64,000 bases of DNA, from positions 1 through 64,000 of the forward strand of contig CAJYVD010000016.1 in NCBI GenBank assembly GCA_913778495.1, written 5' to 3'. Source of the stretch: an uncultured Pantoea sp. (lineage in GTDB: Bacteria > Pseudomonadota > Gammaproteobacteria > Enterobacterales > Enterobacteriaceae). This document shows, piece after piece, positions 39,966-48,165 of this stretch. The notes under the pieces were generated by a model. It searched no databases and was not told the origin of the DNA. It saw only the letters and a list, made by a program, of their open reading frames with translations. The stretch's first letter is position 1, and every line of letters begins with the position of its first letter. Both the position numbers and the translations under genes were made by a program.

Positions 39966-40022
39966 GTCTGCTTTTGGCACGGAGCGGAAATGCCAGTAGG
40001 ACTTTGGGGGCCGCTGTGAGCG
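39966..40022. repeat. Degenerate intergenic repeat, copy 2
   Basis: GTCTGCTTTTGGCACGGAGCGGA and a following GCTGTGAGCG (40013) parallel the copy at 38501-38547. The two copies flank the 396-residue gene. The surrounding gap 39858-40219 (362 bases) has no supported gene. Motifs of the type CTGCTTTTGGCAC are familiar from enterobacterial intergenic regions. Confidence 0.5.
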
Positions 40023-40219
40023 CTCGGCGGAAGCTGGCAACGGTTCTGACCAATGATGATGGAATTGCTAAAATCGCGGTGCGTTAATCAGCGGGGAGCA
40101 AGTCATGATAGCTGGAGAGAATTTTTTCATATAGACCTCGTGATTGTGGGTGAAAGTCACCCACATCGGTTGTGTGATTCTCTATTCGAGATATAGTGCT
40201 CGAACATACATGTTTGATT

Positions 40220-41854
40220 CTATTCTCTTACTCGTGCATGTGGAGGGCAGTGTGTCATTTCGCTGTGTTGCCAATGTAGAACGCACGATCCTTTGGGCTT
40301 GATGCTATATGCCCCGTCAAATTCGGCATCTGACTGAATTACATAGGCTGTGATATCGAATCGCTTCAGACCGTGCTGCGCGCGTAAATTTATCAAGTCA
40401 CTCCAGGTTATAACGCCATGCTCTTTCAGTTCGTTATCTAGCAACGTCACAATAGATGCAGGGATTTGGTAATCCTCGACCTGACGAAGCGTATGCCGAA
40501 GACTCATGACTAACCAACCCCATCCACGGGCGTGCGCCCATGCTCGCCCTGCATTTGATTTGACCCGGTTGATGCTTAGCGCCATTCTGTCTGTCGGTTT
40601 TATCTCTATAAGCAAGCCACGGCCGTCTACCGTAGCGATGAACAGATCTGGGTAATAATATCGATTTCTCCCCCCGAAGGTATAGGGGATGACGGCTGGC
40701 TGTTCCTGGTAATAGGTGATCTGTTCACTACGTTCCAGCAGTGTCAATATTTCAAGCTCAAGCCCGGATTCGTATTGCACCATACGGTCGAGTTTCTCAG
40801 AGTAGAAATCACCGGCAATATCCGAATCGTTGACCAGACGTTGGTTTGAAAGCTGCTCAGTGGGTGGGGGCGGTGCGATGGCCTCTGGCCATTCACTGTC
40901 ATTCAACCAACCAGTGATGACAGATTCGGTTCTTTCCATTACAGCTCGATTGCGGTTCTGCTTACGCAATTGCGCCTTATGTGACCGCTCTATAGCGGGC
41001 AACAATGCCGACACTTCAGTTACTTTCTGAACGGTGAAACCGGCGGTGCGAAGAATGAATTTCGCAGCCAGTCTAAGCGGAATGACGAAGTCAAAACGAA
41101 CTGTATTAAACAACCACAATGCCAATTCATCGGTGGAGGTAGAAGCTGGCTCCAGCAGTTTTTTCAGTGCTGAGCCATATGTGCCCTCATAGCGTGCGCG
41201 TGCTGCTAAACGTTTAAATCCTCGTTCCTGAATTTGACGCACTCTCTCCCCGGATACGCCCCATTCCTCCCCAATTTCAGCCAAGGTGTGTGGCTGATCA
41301 TCTACACCGAGGCGCATTTCAAGCGCGTTCCGATCACGCTCTTTGGGCAAATTTGCCACTGCAGCAGTGACGAGCATCAGTACATCGGCGTCAGTGGCGT
41401 TATCAGCCAGGAACTCTGTGTATACGTTAAGCTCATGGCTTTTATTCGGCGCTTGTAAGTTGCCAGCGCCACTTGTTGATTGCTGACCATCAGGCGTTGG
41501 TTGTAATGTTAAGTTTCGGGCAGAAACGGCACACTTGCGGATAACAGGTGCCGGACAAATGGCTTGAACCAGCGAATTGAGATCGACATCTCCCTTCTCG
41601 CGCATATAGCTGGCTAGCACGTCCACCGCATGAATATAGCTTTCCGGTTTGTCTGCTGATGGGATCAAACGCATTGCTGCTGCAGTTATGCTGCCGGAGG
41701 TGCGCTGGTGGAGCTTTGCAAGTTGGGTTGTAGTGAGTCCACATTTGATCCCGTTGACCAGTTCAAGAAACTCTCGGTACTCCCAGGGCGCGCCATGCCG
41801 GGCCGGCAAGCGTTTGGACTCTTCAGACTCAGATGCAGCTTTAAGCTCGGTCAT
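40220..41854 (-). CDS. Sigma-region-4 HTH protein fused to a TnsA-like PD-(D/E)xK nuclease
   Basis: A 544-residue multi-domain protein. An N-terminal HTH-like segment (about 22-65: REFLELVNGIKCGLTTTQLA, then RTSGSITAAAMRL) resembles Myb/HTH DNA-binding repeats. A sigma-70 region 4 unit spans about 165-218 (LPKERDRNALEMRLG...TLAEIGEEWGVSGERVRQIQERGFKRL). The C-terminal part holds an endonuclease core: E-rich helix YESGLELEIL (362-370), P402-D403 in YYYPDLFIATVDG, and E417-I-K419 in GLLIEIKP. This is the TnsA/PD-(D/E)xK order E...PD...ExK with all catalytic residues intact. No sigma region 2 is present, so it is not a working sigma factor by itself. Function is unknown: it may direct a nuclease to DNA or to RNA polymerase. 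Confidence 0.75.
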   Translation of the reverse strand: MTELKAASESEESKRLPARHGAPWEYREFLELVNGIKCGLTTTQLAKLHQRTSGSITAAAMRLIPSADKPESYIHAVDVLASYMREKGDVDLNSLVQAICPAPVIRKCAVSARNLTLQPTPDGQQSTSGAGNLQAPNKSHELNVYTEFLADNATDADVLMLVTAAVANLPKERDRNALEMRLGVDDQPHTLAEIGEEWGVSGERVRQIQERGFKRLAARARYEGTYGSALKKLLEPASTSTDELALWLFNTVRFDFVIPLRLAAKFILRTAGFTVQKVTEVSALLPAIERSHKAQLRKQNRNRAVMERTESVITGWLNDSEWPEAIAPPPPTEQLSNQRLVNDSDIAGDFYSEKLDRMVQYESGLELEILTLLERSEQITYYQEQPAVIPYTFGGRNRYYYPDLFIATVDGRGLLIEIKPTDRMALSINRVKSNAGRAWAHARGWGWLVMSLRHTLRQVEDYQIPASIVTLLDNELKEHGVITWSDLINLRAQHGLKRFDITAYVIQSDAEFDGAYSIKPKGSCVLHWQHSEMTHCPPHARVRE

Positions 41855-42250
41855 TATCGTTTACTACCTGCTCCATGCGGGAAATACATTCCACTTTGAT
41901 GCTTGTCACTTGCCAGTGCAACTTTTGTGTTTGGCATAACTGGCATGAATAATATCATTTCAGACTGTAGTTAATTACGTTAGGTATGCATGAAAGGGGC
42001 CAGGGTAACATTCAATCTGTACGTTTTGATATAGGAGCCAGACCTCGACTACCTCTAACCGAACATTGAAGTCGTAGTGTCAGTATTATCGGGAAAACCC
42101 ATCCTGGAAGAAGGACTGCCATGGTCGTGCTGCTTTTTAATCAGCTTGCCTATATTTAACATGAATTGCCTGTTCAGCAATGCGTCCGACAAACTCTGAT
42201 CGCTTACTTTCTGGATCGCCGTTTACGGTGCGGATGAAAGTGCGTGTGCT

Positions 42251-42313
42251 ACTTCCGCTCTTGTCACAATGCTGCCCCATTGCAAGGTTTAAAGGGCAGC
42301 GAAGAGCGGAAGT
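42251..42313. repeat. Nested inverted repeat in the 41.9-42.4 kb gap
   Basis: The outer arms ACTTCCGCTCTT (42251-42262) and AAGAGCGGAAGT (42302-42313) are perfect. The inner arms GCTGCCC (42271-42277) and GGGCAGC (42294-42300) are also perfect. The 16-base apical loop is AT-rich. The 532-base gap 41855-42386 has no supported protein gene, so the structure may be an RNA, a small mobile-repeat remnant or a protein-binding site. Confidence 0.7.
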
Positions 42314-42386
42314 TGACACTTTTGCGACCACAGTAGTGATTATTAAAACACTTACTATTCATTCTTACTGTTTGATGACTGAAAAG

Positions 42387-43091
42387 TCAGGCTTCTTTGT
42401 TTCTTCTCCCTTGACGCCTTGCCTTGGCTTCAGCAAGGCGTTGAGGTTCAGTGTATAGCCGTTCCAGAAACAAGTATGTGAACTCCTCAAGATCTTCTGC
42501 TGTTGCCCTATCTAGAATCCCTTCATGAGCACCATCATTCCCATCATCTTTGACACACTCAGCTAGTTCTCTAAGAGTTTCCGGAATAAGTTTATTATCA
42601 AATAACCACTCCATTCTCAGTCCCAAGCTCCTCTTAATTTTTGCTGCTGGGCCACCATCGCCATCAGGGATAAGTCCTTTTGTTGCATAATCAAGACAAA
42701 GCCTAAACATTGTTCCAGCCGCATTATTGCAACCAATTGCGAGGCATTTTGCCCCTTCTTCATAAGCATCATTGATTTCTTGCGGTAAAAAATCAGGTGG
42801 TTCACCGACGCTCAAATCCGCTGGCGAAATCGGTCTTAATATCTTGGCTACATCTTTCAACCCGAACATGGCCACGCCCCAACTGATTCTATGAAGCTCT
42901 TGATGTTTGTCTATGCTGATCCCAAGGAAAATCGTTGTTTTATGACATTCTCGACACACGCAAAAAAATTCATATGCGGGAACTTCCGGCTTTGGAAACT
43001 CTTTATAATTACCAAAATGATTAGCACCGTGGACATCAAAAGTTATATTTTGACTAGCGCACCTTGGACAGTTATCTACATATATTGCCAT
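42387..43091 (-). CDS. DUF4145 domain protein with N-terminal zinc ribbon
   Basis: A 234-residue protein. The N-terminal CPRCASQNITF and CVCRECHK form a four-Cys zinc ribbon. The DUF4145 domain follows (about 95-200), with LGLRMEWLFDNKLIPETL and the CVKDDGNDGAHEGILDRATAEDLEEF segment typical of the family. DUF4145 is often fused to or placed with restriction and other defence proteins. Its activity is unknown. The frame opens with a GTG at 43127. The ATG at 43091 (MAIYVDNCPRC) is preferred, with GAGGA upstream. AT-rich composition contrasts with the backbone. Confidence 0.8.
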   Translation of the reverse strand: MAIYVDNCPRCASQNITFDVHGANHFGNYKEFPKPEVPAYEFFCVCRECHKTTIFLGISIDKHQELHRISWGVAMFGLKDVAKILRPISPADLSVGEPPDFLPQEINDAYEEGAKCLAIGCNNAAGTMFRLCLDYATKGLIPDGDGGPAAKIKRSLGLRMEWLFDNKLIPETLRELAECVKDDGNDGAHEGILDRATAEDLEEFTYLFLERLYTEPQRLAEAKARRQGRRNKEA

Positions 43092-43362
43092 CTGTATGTA
43101 TTCCTCACTCCAGTAAAAAAATGCCACTCTTAGTATTCGAATAACGTTATTTAGCTCTATTATGAAGCTTCAAATACTGTTTAACTCAGCTTGAGTGTGC
43201 TCATACCCCTGCCCAGATTGTGTGCACATATTCATCTCAGCAACAACAGCTCCTGGCACTAAGTAGTCACTCGAGTCCAACACCTCCCAAAATAAATCGA
43301 ACTATAACTCTTAGCTTCCCTCAGTTCTCGGTCGCCCCATATTCGACTCATCATCATTGCCA

Positions 43363-44124
43363 TTAGTATTGACCAAGTTGACTTGGTTCTATTAACGCTG
43401 ACGGTCTTTTAGACAGCATTTCTATTAGGGGAGCATACTTTTCTTTTATTAATGGGAACGATGCCTGACTTGCCATTTTTTTTAATTTTTTTACCAACAG
43501 CACTCTTTCTTCGTCTGTGACACACATCTTATAAGGATCCAACACAATATAGCCGTCAACATCCTTTCTGAAATTGTCAATTAGATGCTCCACAATTCCG
43601 CTTGAATAGTTACTAGCCAAATTAGCTAGTAGCTTATTTAATTTTGACGAAGCAACAACCCTTGAAACTCTTGCTATTTCTGATTCAAGGCGATAAGCAT
43701 TTATAAATGCCGGGCCCACCAGTTCGTTTTTGTCCCAATAAATCTCACCAAAATCAATAGCTCCTCGCAGGGTGTAGCCTAGTTCTATTGCTGTACGCCA
43801 AACTTCTCGTACATTTGCCAGCAGTACCTCCAAACCTAAAACCGTATCACCAATTATCAGCTCTTTCTCGAGTCCAAAAGCTATCGTGATGCTATCTGAG
43901 ACAGTATTAACACGGCACACGTAATTACGGACAGACTGGCTAACTCCTGACTCGACTTCATCGTCGTGCAGCACTGGCAGTGCTGATTTTATAGCTAAGA
44001 GCTTATCCAATGGATTAGACTCAGTTGCGTTCCAGTTTGATAAAATATCTTGAGAGAACCCAAGTATATCGAGAAAGCAGACGTAACCAATTCCTTTGAA
44101 AAGCTTTACATTACCAAGCTGCAT
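43363..44124 (-). CDS. Protein resembling a class III nucleotide cyclase domain
   Basis: A 253-residue protein with no TM segment. The N-terminal GYVCFLDILGFSQD (D19) resembles the metal-binding strand of class III cyclases (FxDIxGF). VSDSITIAF places a second acidic residue (D77). LRGAIDFGEIYWDKNELVGPAFINAYRLE resembles the later part of the cyclase fold in which a glycine-led strand is followed by a helix. The base-recognising Lys/Asp pair cannot be identified, so catalysis is uncertain. Pycsar cyclases (PycC) are the relevant defence relatives, but no TIR or TM effector lies next to it. AAGGAAA precedes the ATG. The coding sequence is AT-rich. Confidence 0.6.
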   Translation of the reverse strand: MQLGNVKLFKGIGYVCFLDILGFSQDILSNWNATESNPLDKLLAIKSALPVLHDDEVESGVSQSVRNYVCRVNTVSDSITIAFGLEKELIIGDTVLGLEVLLANVREVWRTAIELGYTLRGAIDFGEIYWDKNELVGPAFINAYRLESEIARVSRVVASSKLNKLLANLASNYSSGIVEHLIDNFRKDVDGYIVLDPYKMCVTDEERVLLVKKLKKMASQASFPLIKEKYAPLIEMLSKRPSALIEPSQLGQY

Positions 44125-44244
44125 TTTTTTCCTTAAATATGATTTTTGATCAAGGGAAGGGCTTTAGCCCATCTCCGATATGAGGCTAAAATTTAAAGCC
44201 TCATTCAGCAAAGTACTAAAGTAGGAACTGTCATTAGTTATCCG

Positions 44245-45486
44245 TCACACCGCTAAACGCATTCCTTTCGTACCTCCCTCAATCATACTTCCGCGATCTG
44301 CAGCCATCACGAAGTCAGCCCACCATTGCATCATAGGTCGCCGCTGTTCCAGATAATCGCTGCGATTATAAGCGCGACGAACCTCATTCTTATCCACGTG
44401 GGCCAGTGCAGCTTCAATAACATCAGGCGGAAAGCCTTGCTCGTTGAGGGCTGTACTGGCAATAGATCTAAGACCGTGTGAAACGAGCACCCCACCAAAA
44501 CCTGCGCGTTTCAGCGATGCATTCACTGTCTGGCTGTTCATCGGCTGGGTAGGCTTAATGCGACTGGGAAAGATAAATTCTCGATTACCACTTAACGGCT
44601 TCATCATCTCCAGTATCGCGATTGCTTCATCTGACAATGGAACAGTGTGGTCGCGGTTCATTTTCATGCGTGATGCAGGAATCTTCCATTCTCGTGCCTC
44701 CGTGTCTATCTCTTCCCAACGAGCCTCAGCCGCTTCGGCAGGGCGGGTTATGGTAAGAAGTTGCCACATGAACAGGCAGCGTGTGGAAAGGCTAATGCTG
44801 GCTGTTCGCATTGTCTGCATTAGTTGAGGTAGCTGATCCGGTCGAATGCTGGGCATGTTCTTTTTCTGAGGCTTCTCGAAGGCTTTACCGATATTAACGC
44901 TGGGAACAGCATCAATCAGGCCTGTGTTCTGGGCATATATCATGACTTCATTGATTCGTTGGCAAAGGCGACGAACGGTTTCCAGTGCTCCTCTGGCCTG
45001 AACCGGTTGGACGGCCTGAACCAGTGTGTGAGCTTTAATATCTGTAACGCTAACGTCGCCAATCGCAGGAAAAACATCTCTCTCAAGAGAGCGCCAGATA
45101 TCCTCTGCGTAGTCTTCGGTCACACTGGCTTTCTTCACATTCCACCAACGTTCAGCCACGAGCTGGAAAGTATTGGTTTTAGCTTCCAGCGAACTGCGAA
45201 GTTGTTCTTGCTGATGTTCCTGAGGGTCGATTTGTTTCGCCAGAAGAGAACGAGACTCTGCGCGATAGTTTCTGGCATCGGCAAGCGTAACTGACGGGTA
45301 GGGGCCTATGCTCTTCTTCGCACGTTTCTTGGTGACAGGGCGAATGTAGCGAAACTGCCAGATTTTACTCCCGCTGGATTTGATGAGTAGCTCAAGGCCA
45401 TCACCATCATAGAGAACGTAGTCTGCTTCTTTGGGTTTGGCGGATTCGATTTCTTTAACGGATAGAGGTTTGGTTTGTCTTGCCAT
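44245..45486 (-). CDS. intA: P4-type tyrosine integrase
   Basis: A 413-residue site-specific recombinase that inserts the element at ssrA. The N-terminal DUF4102 arm-binding domain (LSVKEIESAKPKEADYVLYD, then GLELLIKSSGSKIWQFRYI) and a SAM-like core-binding domain precede the catalytic domain. The tetrad is visible: R248 (TITRPAEAAEARW), H337-x-x-R340 (SHGLRSIAST), H363 (LAHVDKNEVRRAY) and Tyr373 (AYNRSDYLEQRR). It reads away from ssrA and lies 204 bases from the tmRNA end, with arm-type repeats in between, the normal arrangement for CP4-57-like islands. Confidence 0.94.
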   Translation of the reverse strand: MARQTKPLSVKEIESAKPKEADYVLYDGDGLELLIKSSGSKIWQFRYIRPVTKKRAKKSIGPYPSVTLADARNYRAESRSLLAKQIDPQEHQQEQLRSSLEAKTNTFQLVAERWWNVKKASVTEDYAEDIWRSLERDVFPAIGDVSVTDIKAHTLVQAVQPVQARGALETVRRLCQRINEVMIYAQNTGLIDAVPSVNIGKAFEKPQKKNMPSIRPDQLPQLMQTMRTASISLSTRCLFMWQLLTITRPAEAAEARWEEIDTEAREWKIPASRMKMNRDHTVPLSDEAIAILEMMKPLSGNREFIFPSRIKPTQPMNSQTVNASLKRAGFGGVLVSHGLRSIASTALNEQGFPPDVIEAALAHVDKNEVRRAYNRSDYLEQRRPMMQWWADFVMAADRGSMIEGGTKGMRLAV

Positions 45487-45502
45487 TACCGGGTTTCCAT
45501 AG

Positions 45503-45560
45503 TTTTAGGCACCTCAAAAACAATAAAGCTTTATGAGGTGCCTAACAAGGTGCCTAAAAG
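45503..45560 (+). repeat. Right integrase arm-type repeats
   Basis: Inverted TTTTAGGCACCTC (45503-45515) is followed by GGTGCCTA (45537) and GGTGCCTAAAAG (45549), 12 bp apart. They lie between the integrase start and ssrA. The pair recurs at 34849-34872. Confidence 0.8.
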
Positions 45561-45611
45561 GTTCGGATTTAATTAGTTGGCTTCAGACTTCGCGGGACAA
45601 ATTGAGGGCAC

Positions 45612-45643
45612 AAAAAAGCCCGCAGGGCTTGCGCCGTGCGGGC
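45612..45643 (-). terminator. Terminator downstream of ssrA
   Basis: On the minus strand the arms GCCCGCA and TGCGGGC form a stem with a 12-base loop and a six-T tail. It lies about 48 bases after the tmRNA 3' end and inside the element's right end, so the element supplies, or carries a copy of, the ssrA terminator. Confidence 0.85.
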
Positions 45644-45686
45644 TCTTAGGACTTCATCGGATGACTCTGGTAATCACCGATGGAGA

Positions 45687-45713
45687 ATTTTGGTGGAGCT
45701 GGCGGGAGTTGAA
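45687..45713 (+). repeat. Candidate attR: ssrA 3' end
   Basis: The 3' end of the tmRNA acceptor/T-arm-like region serves as the attachment core for P4-type integrases. It is the intact partner of the diverged copy at 34768-34793. Confidence 0.6.
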
Positions 45714-46071
45714 CCCGCGTCCGAAATTCCTACATCCTCGGCACTACATGCTTAGTCGGTCTTTACATTCGCCTGGCAGCTGCGGACAGACACGCCACTG
45801 ACAGACTAGCTTGATTGGATTTAACGCTTCAGCCCCAAGCTAGGCATCCACGCGATCTCTTTTGGGTTTGACCTCTCTTGATCCCCGTCCTAAGAGCGGA
45901 GGCTAGGGAGAGAGGACACCTTCAGTTTCTTAGGCTGATTAAGCTGCGATTGCAGCAGGTGCGTAGGTTTCGTCGTTTGCGACTATTTTTTTGCGGCTTT
46001 TTTACGAGGCCAACCGCACCTCGGCATGCACCTTGGGTTTCGCGAATCCCGTCGAGTCCAGAATCAGCCCC
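45691..46071 (-). ncRNA. ssrA: tmRNA (SsrA)
   Basis: Rescues stalled ribosomes together with SmpB. On the minus strand it starts GGGGCTGATTCTGGACTCGA and ends with the tRNA-like GGTTCAACTCCCGCCAGCTC and CACCA, with CCA encoded. The resume codon follows AATAGTC. The encoded tag is ANDETYAPAAIAA then TAA: 13 codons, three more than the E. coli tag, keeping the ANDE start and a small hydrophobic end. The 3' end is the integration site of the neighbouring element, which leaves the tmRNA intact. smpB lies just upstream on the same strand. Confidence 0.95.
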
Positions 46072-46114
46072 AAGACTTCTAATACTAGCAAAAAATCAGC
46101 TGAGAATCCAGTGC

Positions 46115-46597
46115 TTAACGCTTGGAATTCTTCATAATGCGCGCTTTATCCATCTGCCATTCGCGATCTTTGATGTCTGCGCGCTTATCATGCTCTTTCT
46201 TACCGCGCGCCACGCCAATTTTGAGCTTGGCCCACGCGTTTTTCCAGTAAATGGAGAGTGCGATAATGGTGTAGCCTTCACGATTCACGCGACCGTAAAG
46301 CGAATCCAGCTCGCGCTGATTCAACAGCAGCTTACGGTTGCGCGTTGGGTCGCATACCACGTGAGTAGAGGCAACGGCGAGCGGCTGAAAGGTCGCGCCA
46401 AACAGGTAAGCTTCGCCGTCACGCAGTAAGATATAGCTATCACTGATGTTGGCTTTGCCGGCGCGGAGAGATTTGACTTCCCATCCTTGTAACGACAACC
46501 CCGCTTCGAACTCTTCTTCAATGAAGTATTCATGGCGTGCGCGTTTATTGAGGGCAATCGTGGCTGAACCGGGTTTGTGGGCTTTTTTCTTCGTCAT
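46115..46597 (-). CDS. smpB: SsrA-binding protein SmpB
   Basis: A 160-residue tmRNA partner that binds the tRNA-like domain and fills the decoding centre. The OB-fold core ([36 protein letters not shown]) and basic C-terminal tail ([29 protein letters not shown]), which forms a helix in the mRNA channel, are intact and equal in length to E. coli. It lies 43 bases upstream of ssrA and is divergent from ratA. Confidence 0.96.
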   Translation of the reverse strand: MTKKKAHKPGSATIALNKRARHEYFIEEEFEAGLSLQGWEVKSLRAGKANISDSYILLRDGEAYLFGATFQPLAVASTHVVCDPTRNRKLLLNQRELDSLYGRVNREGYTIIALSIYWKNAWAKLKIGVARGKKEHDKRADIKDREWQMDKARIMKNSKR

Positions 46598-46755
46598 AGT
46601 GCGGCGTAGTCTACATCACTCTGTCTGTGGGCGCATCCGCTGTCCTGCGGGGCGATAAAAACAGCCTATTTTAGCACAGCTGGCAACACCGTGAATTTTT
46701 GTTTGCGGGCCAAAAATGCTATTATTGAACGGTTTTTTGATGAACAGGAACCATT

Positions 46756-47190
46756 ATGGCCCAGATTAGCCGTTCGGCGTTGGTCCCCTATAGCGCCGAG
46801 CAGATGTACCGGCTCGTAAATGACGTGGATGCTTATCCTGAATTTCTGCCGGGCTGCACCGGCAGCCGCGTGTTGGATAATAGCGGAAACCAAATGACGG
46901 CGGCGGTGGATGTCTCAAAAGCAGGCATCAGCAAAACCTTCACTACGCGTAATACCTTAACCGATAACCAGAGCATTCATATGCAACTGGTTGATGGACC
47001 GTTTCGCAGGTTGACCGGTGGCTGGCAGTTCACCTCGCTGGGTGACGATGCCTGTAAAGTTGAGCTGAGCCTCGACTTTGAGTTCACCAATATGCTGGTT
47101 GAAATGGCGTTTGGCCGCGTGTTCAAAGAACTGGCTAACAGCATGGTTCAGGCGTTTAGCCAGCGGGCGAAAGAGGTCTACCGTGGCTAA
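46756..47190 (+). CDS. ratA: RatA family protein (START-like, ubiquinone-binding type)
   Basis: A 144-residue START/polyketide-cyclase-fold protein of the COQ10/RatA family. E. coli RatA was reported to inhibit 70S ribosome association; yeast Coq10 relatives bind ubiquinone. [34 protein letters not shown] at the start and the helix [23 protein letters not shown] at the end match the family. CAGGAA precedes the ATG. ratB begins inside its last codons. Confidence 0.9.
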   Translation: MAQISRSALVPYSAEQMYRLVNDVDAYPEFLPGCTGSRVLDNSGNQMTAAVDVSKAGISKTFTTRNTLTDNQSIHMQLVDGPFRRLTGGWQFTSLGDDACKVELSLDFEFTNMLVEMAFGRVFKELANSMVQAFSQRAKEVYRG

Positions 47191-47476
47191 AGTCCACGTT
47201 GAAGTCGTCTATGCGCTGCCGGAGAAGCAATACCTTCATCCGGTGACGTTAGAAGAGGGCGCCACGGTGCAGCAGGCGATTGAGGCATCTGGCGTGCTCT
47301 TGCTGCGTAAGGAGATCGATCTGGCGGAGAACAAGGTGGGCATTTTTAGCCGGCCGGTGAAGTTGGGTGATGTTGTGCAGGAGGGCGATCGCGTAGAGAT
47401 TTATCGTCCTCTGATTGCCGACCCGAAAGAGCTGCGACGTCAGCGCGCTGAACGCTCAGCAGAGAAGAAAGCGTAA
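47183..47476 (+). CDS. ratB: RnfH/RatB family ubiquitin-like fold protein
   Basis: A 97-residue protein of the RnfH (UPF0125) family, beta-grasp fold, function not settled. The conserved end [24 protein letters not shown] matches E. coli RatB. The start is a GTG at 47183 overlapping the ratA stop, with GAGG seven bases upstream. The frame extends back into ratA but the family start ([17 protein letters not shown]) supports GTG. It is co-translated with ratA, although evidence that they are a toxin-antitoxin pair is weak. Confidence 0.88.
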   Translation: MAKVHVEVVYALPEKQYLHPVTLEEGATVQQAIEASGVLLLRKEIDLAENKVGIFSRPVKLGDVVQEGDRVEIYRPLIADPKELRRQRAERSAEKKA

Positions 47477-47488
47477 ACGTCGAGCATT

Positions 47489-47515
47489 AAAAAAGGCGCC
47501 TCAGGCGCCTTTTTT
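47489..47515. terminator. Bidirectional terminator between ratB and bamE
   Basis: The stem AAAAAAGGCGCC/GGCGCCTTTTTT with a TCA loop stands between two convergent genes and works in either direction. Confidence 0.93.
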
Positions 47516-47524
47516 GCATCAAAC

Positions 47525-47872
47525 TCAGCCTTCGTTGCCGGTGAGAGCAGGCTTGTTATCAATGTTCACCAGCGTGCCGTTAGCGTCGAAAGTCAGCGTC
47601 AACGTCTGCTGTTTCACGCGCTCATGCCCTGGCTCCTGGCGAAAAACGTAATACCAGACGTTACTGCCAAACGGGTCGTGCATCATCGGTGTACCGAGCG
47701 TATAGGCAACCTGCTGCTGTGTCATACCGGTATGAATTTTTGACACATCGTTGGCGACCAGGTAGTTCCCCTGGTTGATATCCGGACGATATACAACACG
47801 TTCCAAAGTCGAGCATCCGGCGGTCGTCATCAACATTACCACTGCCGCGGCAGTCAGCGTTTTACAGCGCAT
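47525..47872 (-). CDS. bamE: Outer-membrane assembly lipoprotein BamE
   Basis: A 115-residue component of the BAM complex that inserts beta-barrel proteins in the outer membrane. The signal peptide ends TTAGC, so Cys20 is lipidated and Ser at +2 sends it to the outer membrane. The SmpA/OmlA domain shows [36 protein letters not shown]. It lies between ratAB and recN, as in E. coli. The recN-bamE gap (47873-48165) has no other gene. Confidence 0.95.
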   Translation of the reverse strand: MRCKTLTAAAVVMLMTTAGCSTLERVVYRPDINQGNYLVANDVSKIHTGMTQQQVAYTLGTPMMHDPFGSNVWYYVFRQEPGHERVKQQTLTLTFDANGTLVNIDNKPALTGNEG

Positions 47873-48165
47873 CTATACATTCCTTTTTTGGGCCAAACAC
47901 CTTTCGCAGGCTGTTTTGTTGCCATCAAATTCTGAACTCTGCTACGGCAGGTTTATTACGTGAGCACGTTTCCTGGGTTCATCAAGCTCAGCACACTGCT
48001 TACAGTCTCTGATTTCCGGACGCAGGGATGTCGAAACGGGCCCGCTGCGCCTGACTGCTTTCAAGACATCAGGTAAAACTGAACAGCGATGATAATAAAC
48101 CTTTTCCTCGTTGGGAACCTCTACAGAGCAAGCATATGACCACCAAGCCGGAAAAAAGTGCGATG

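Noticed and set aside
39851..40087. 78-codon open frame between two island genes
   Set aside because: No Shine-Dalgarno and no recognisable product. It overlaps the start of the leftward gene and the degenerate intergenic repeat.
42137..42331. 64-codon open frame in the island gap
   Set aside because: It runs across the nested inverted repeat and has no start signal or motif.
47078..47182. Upstream extension of ratB into ratA
   Set aside because: The frame is open, but the family start and a well-spaced GAGG support the GTG at 47183.
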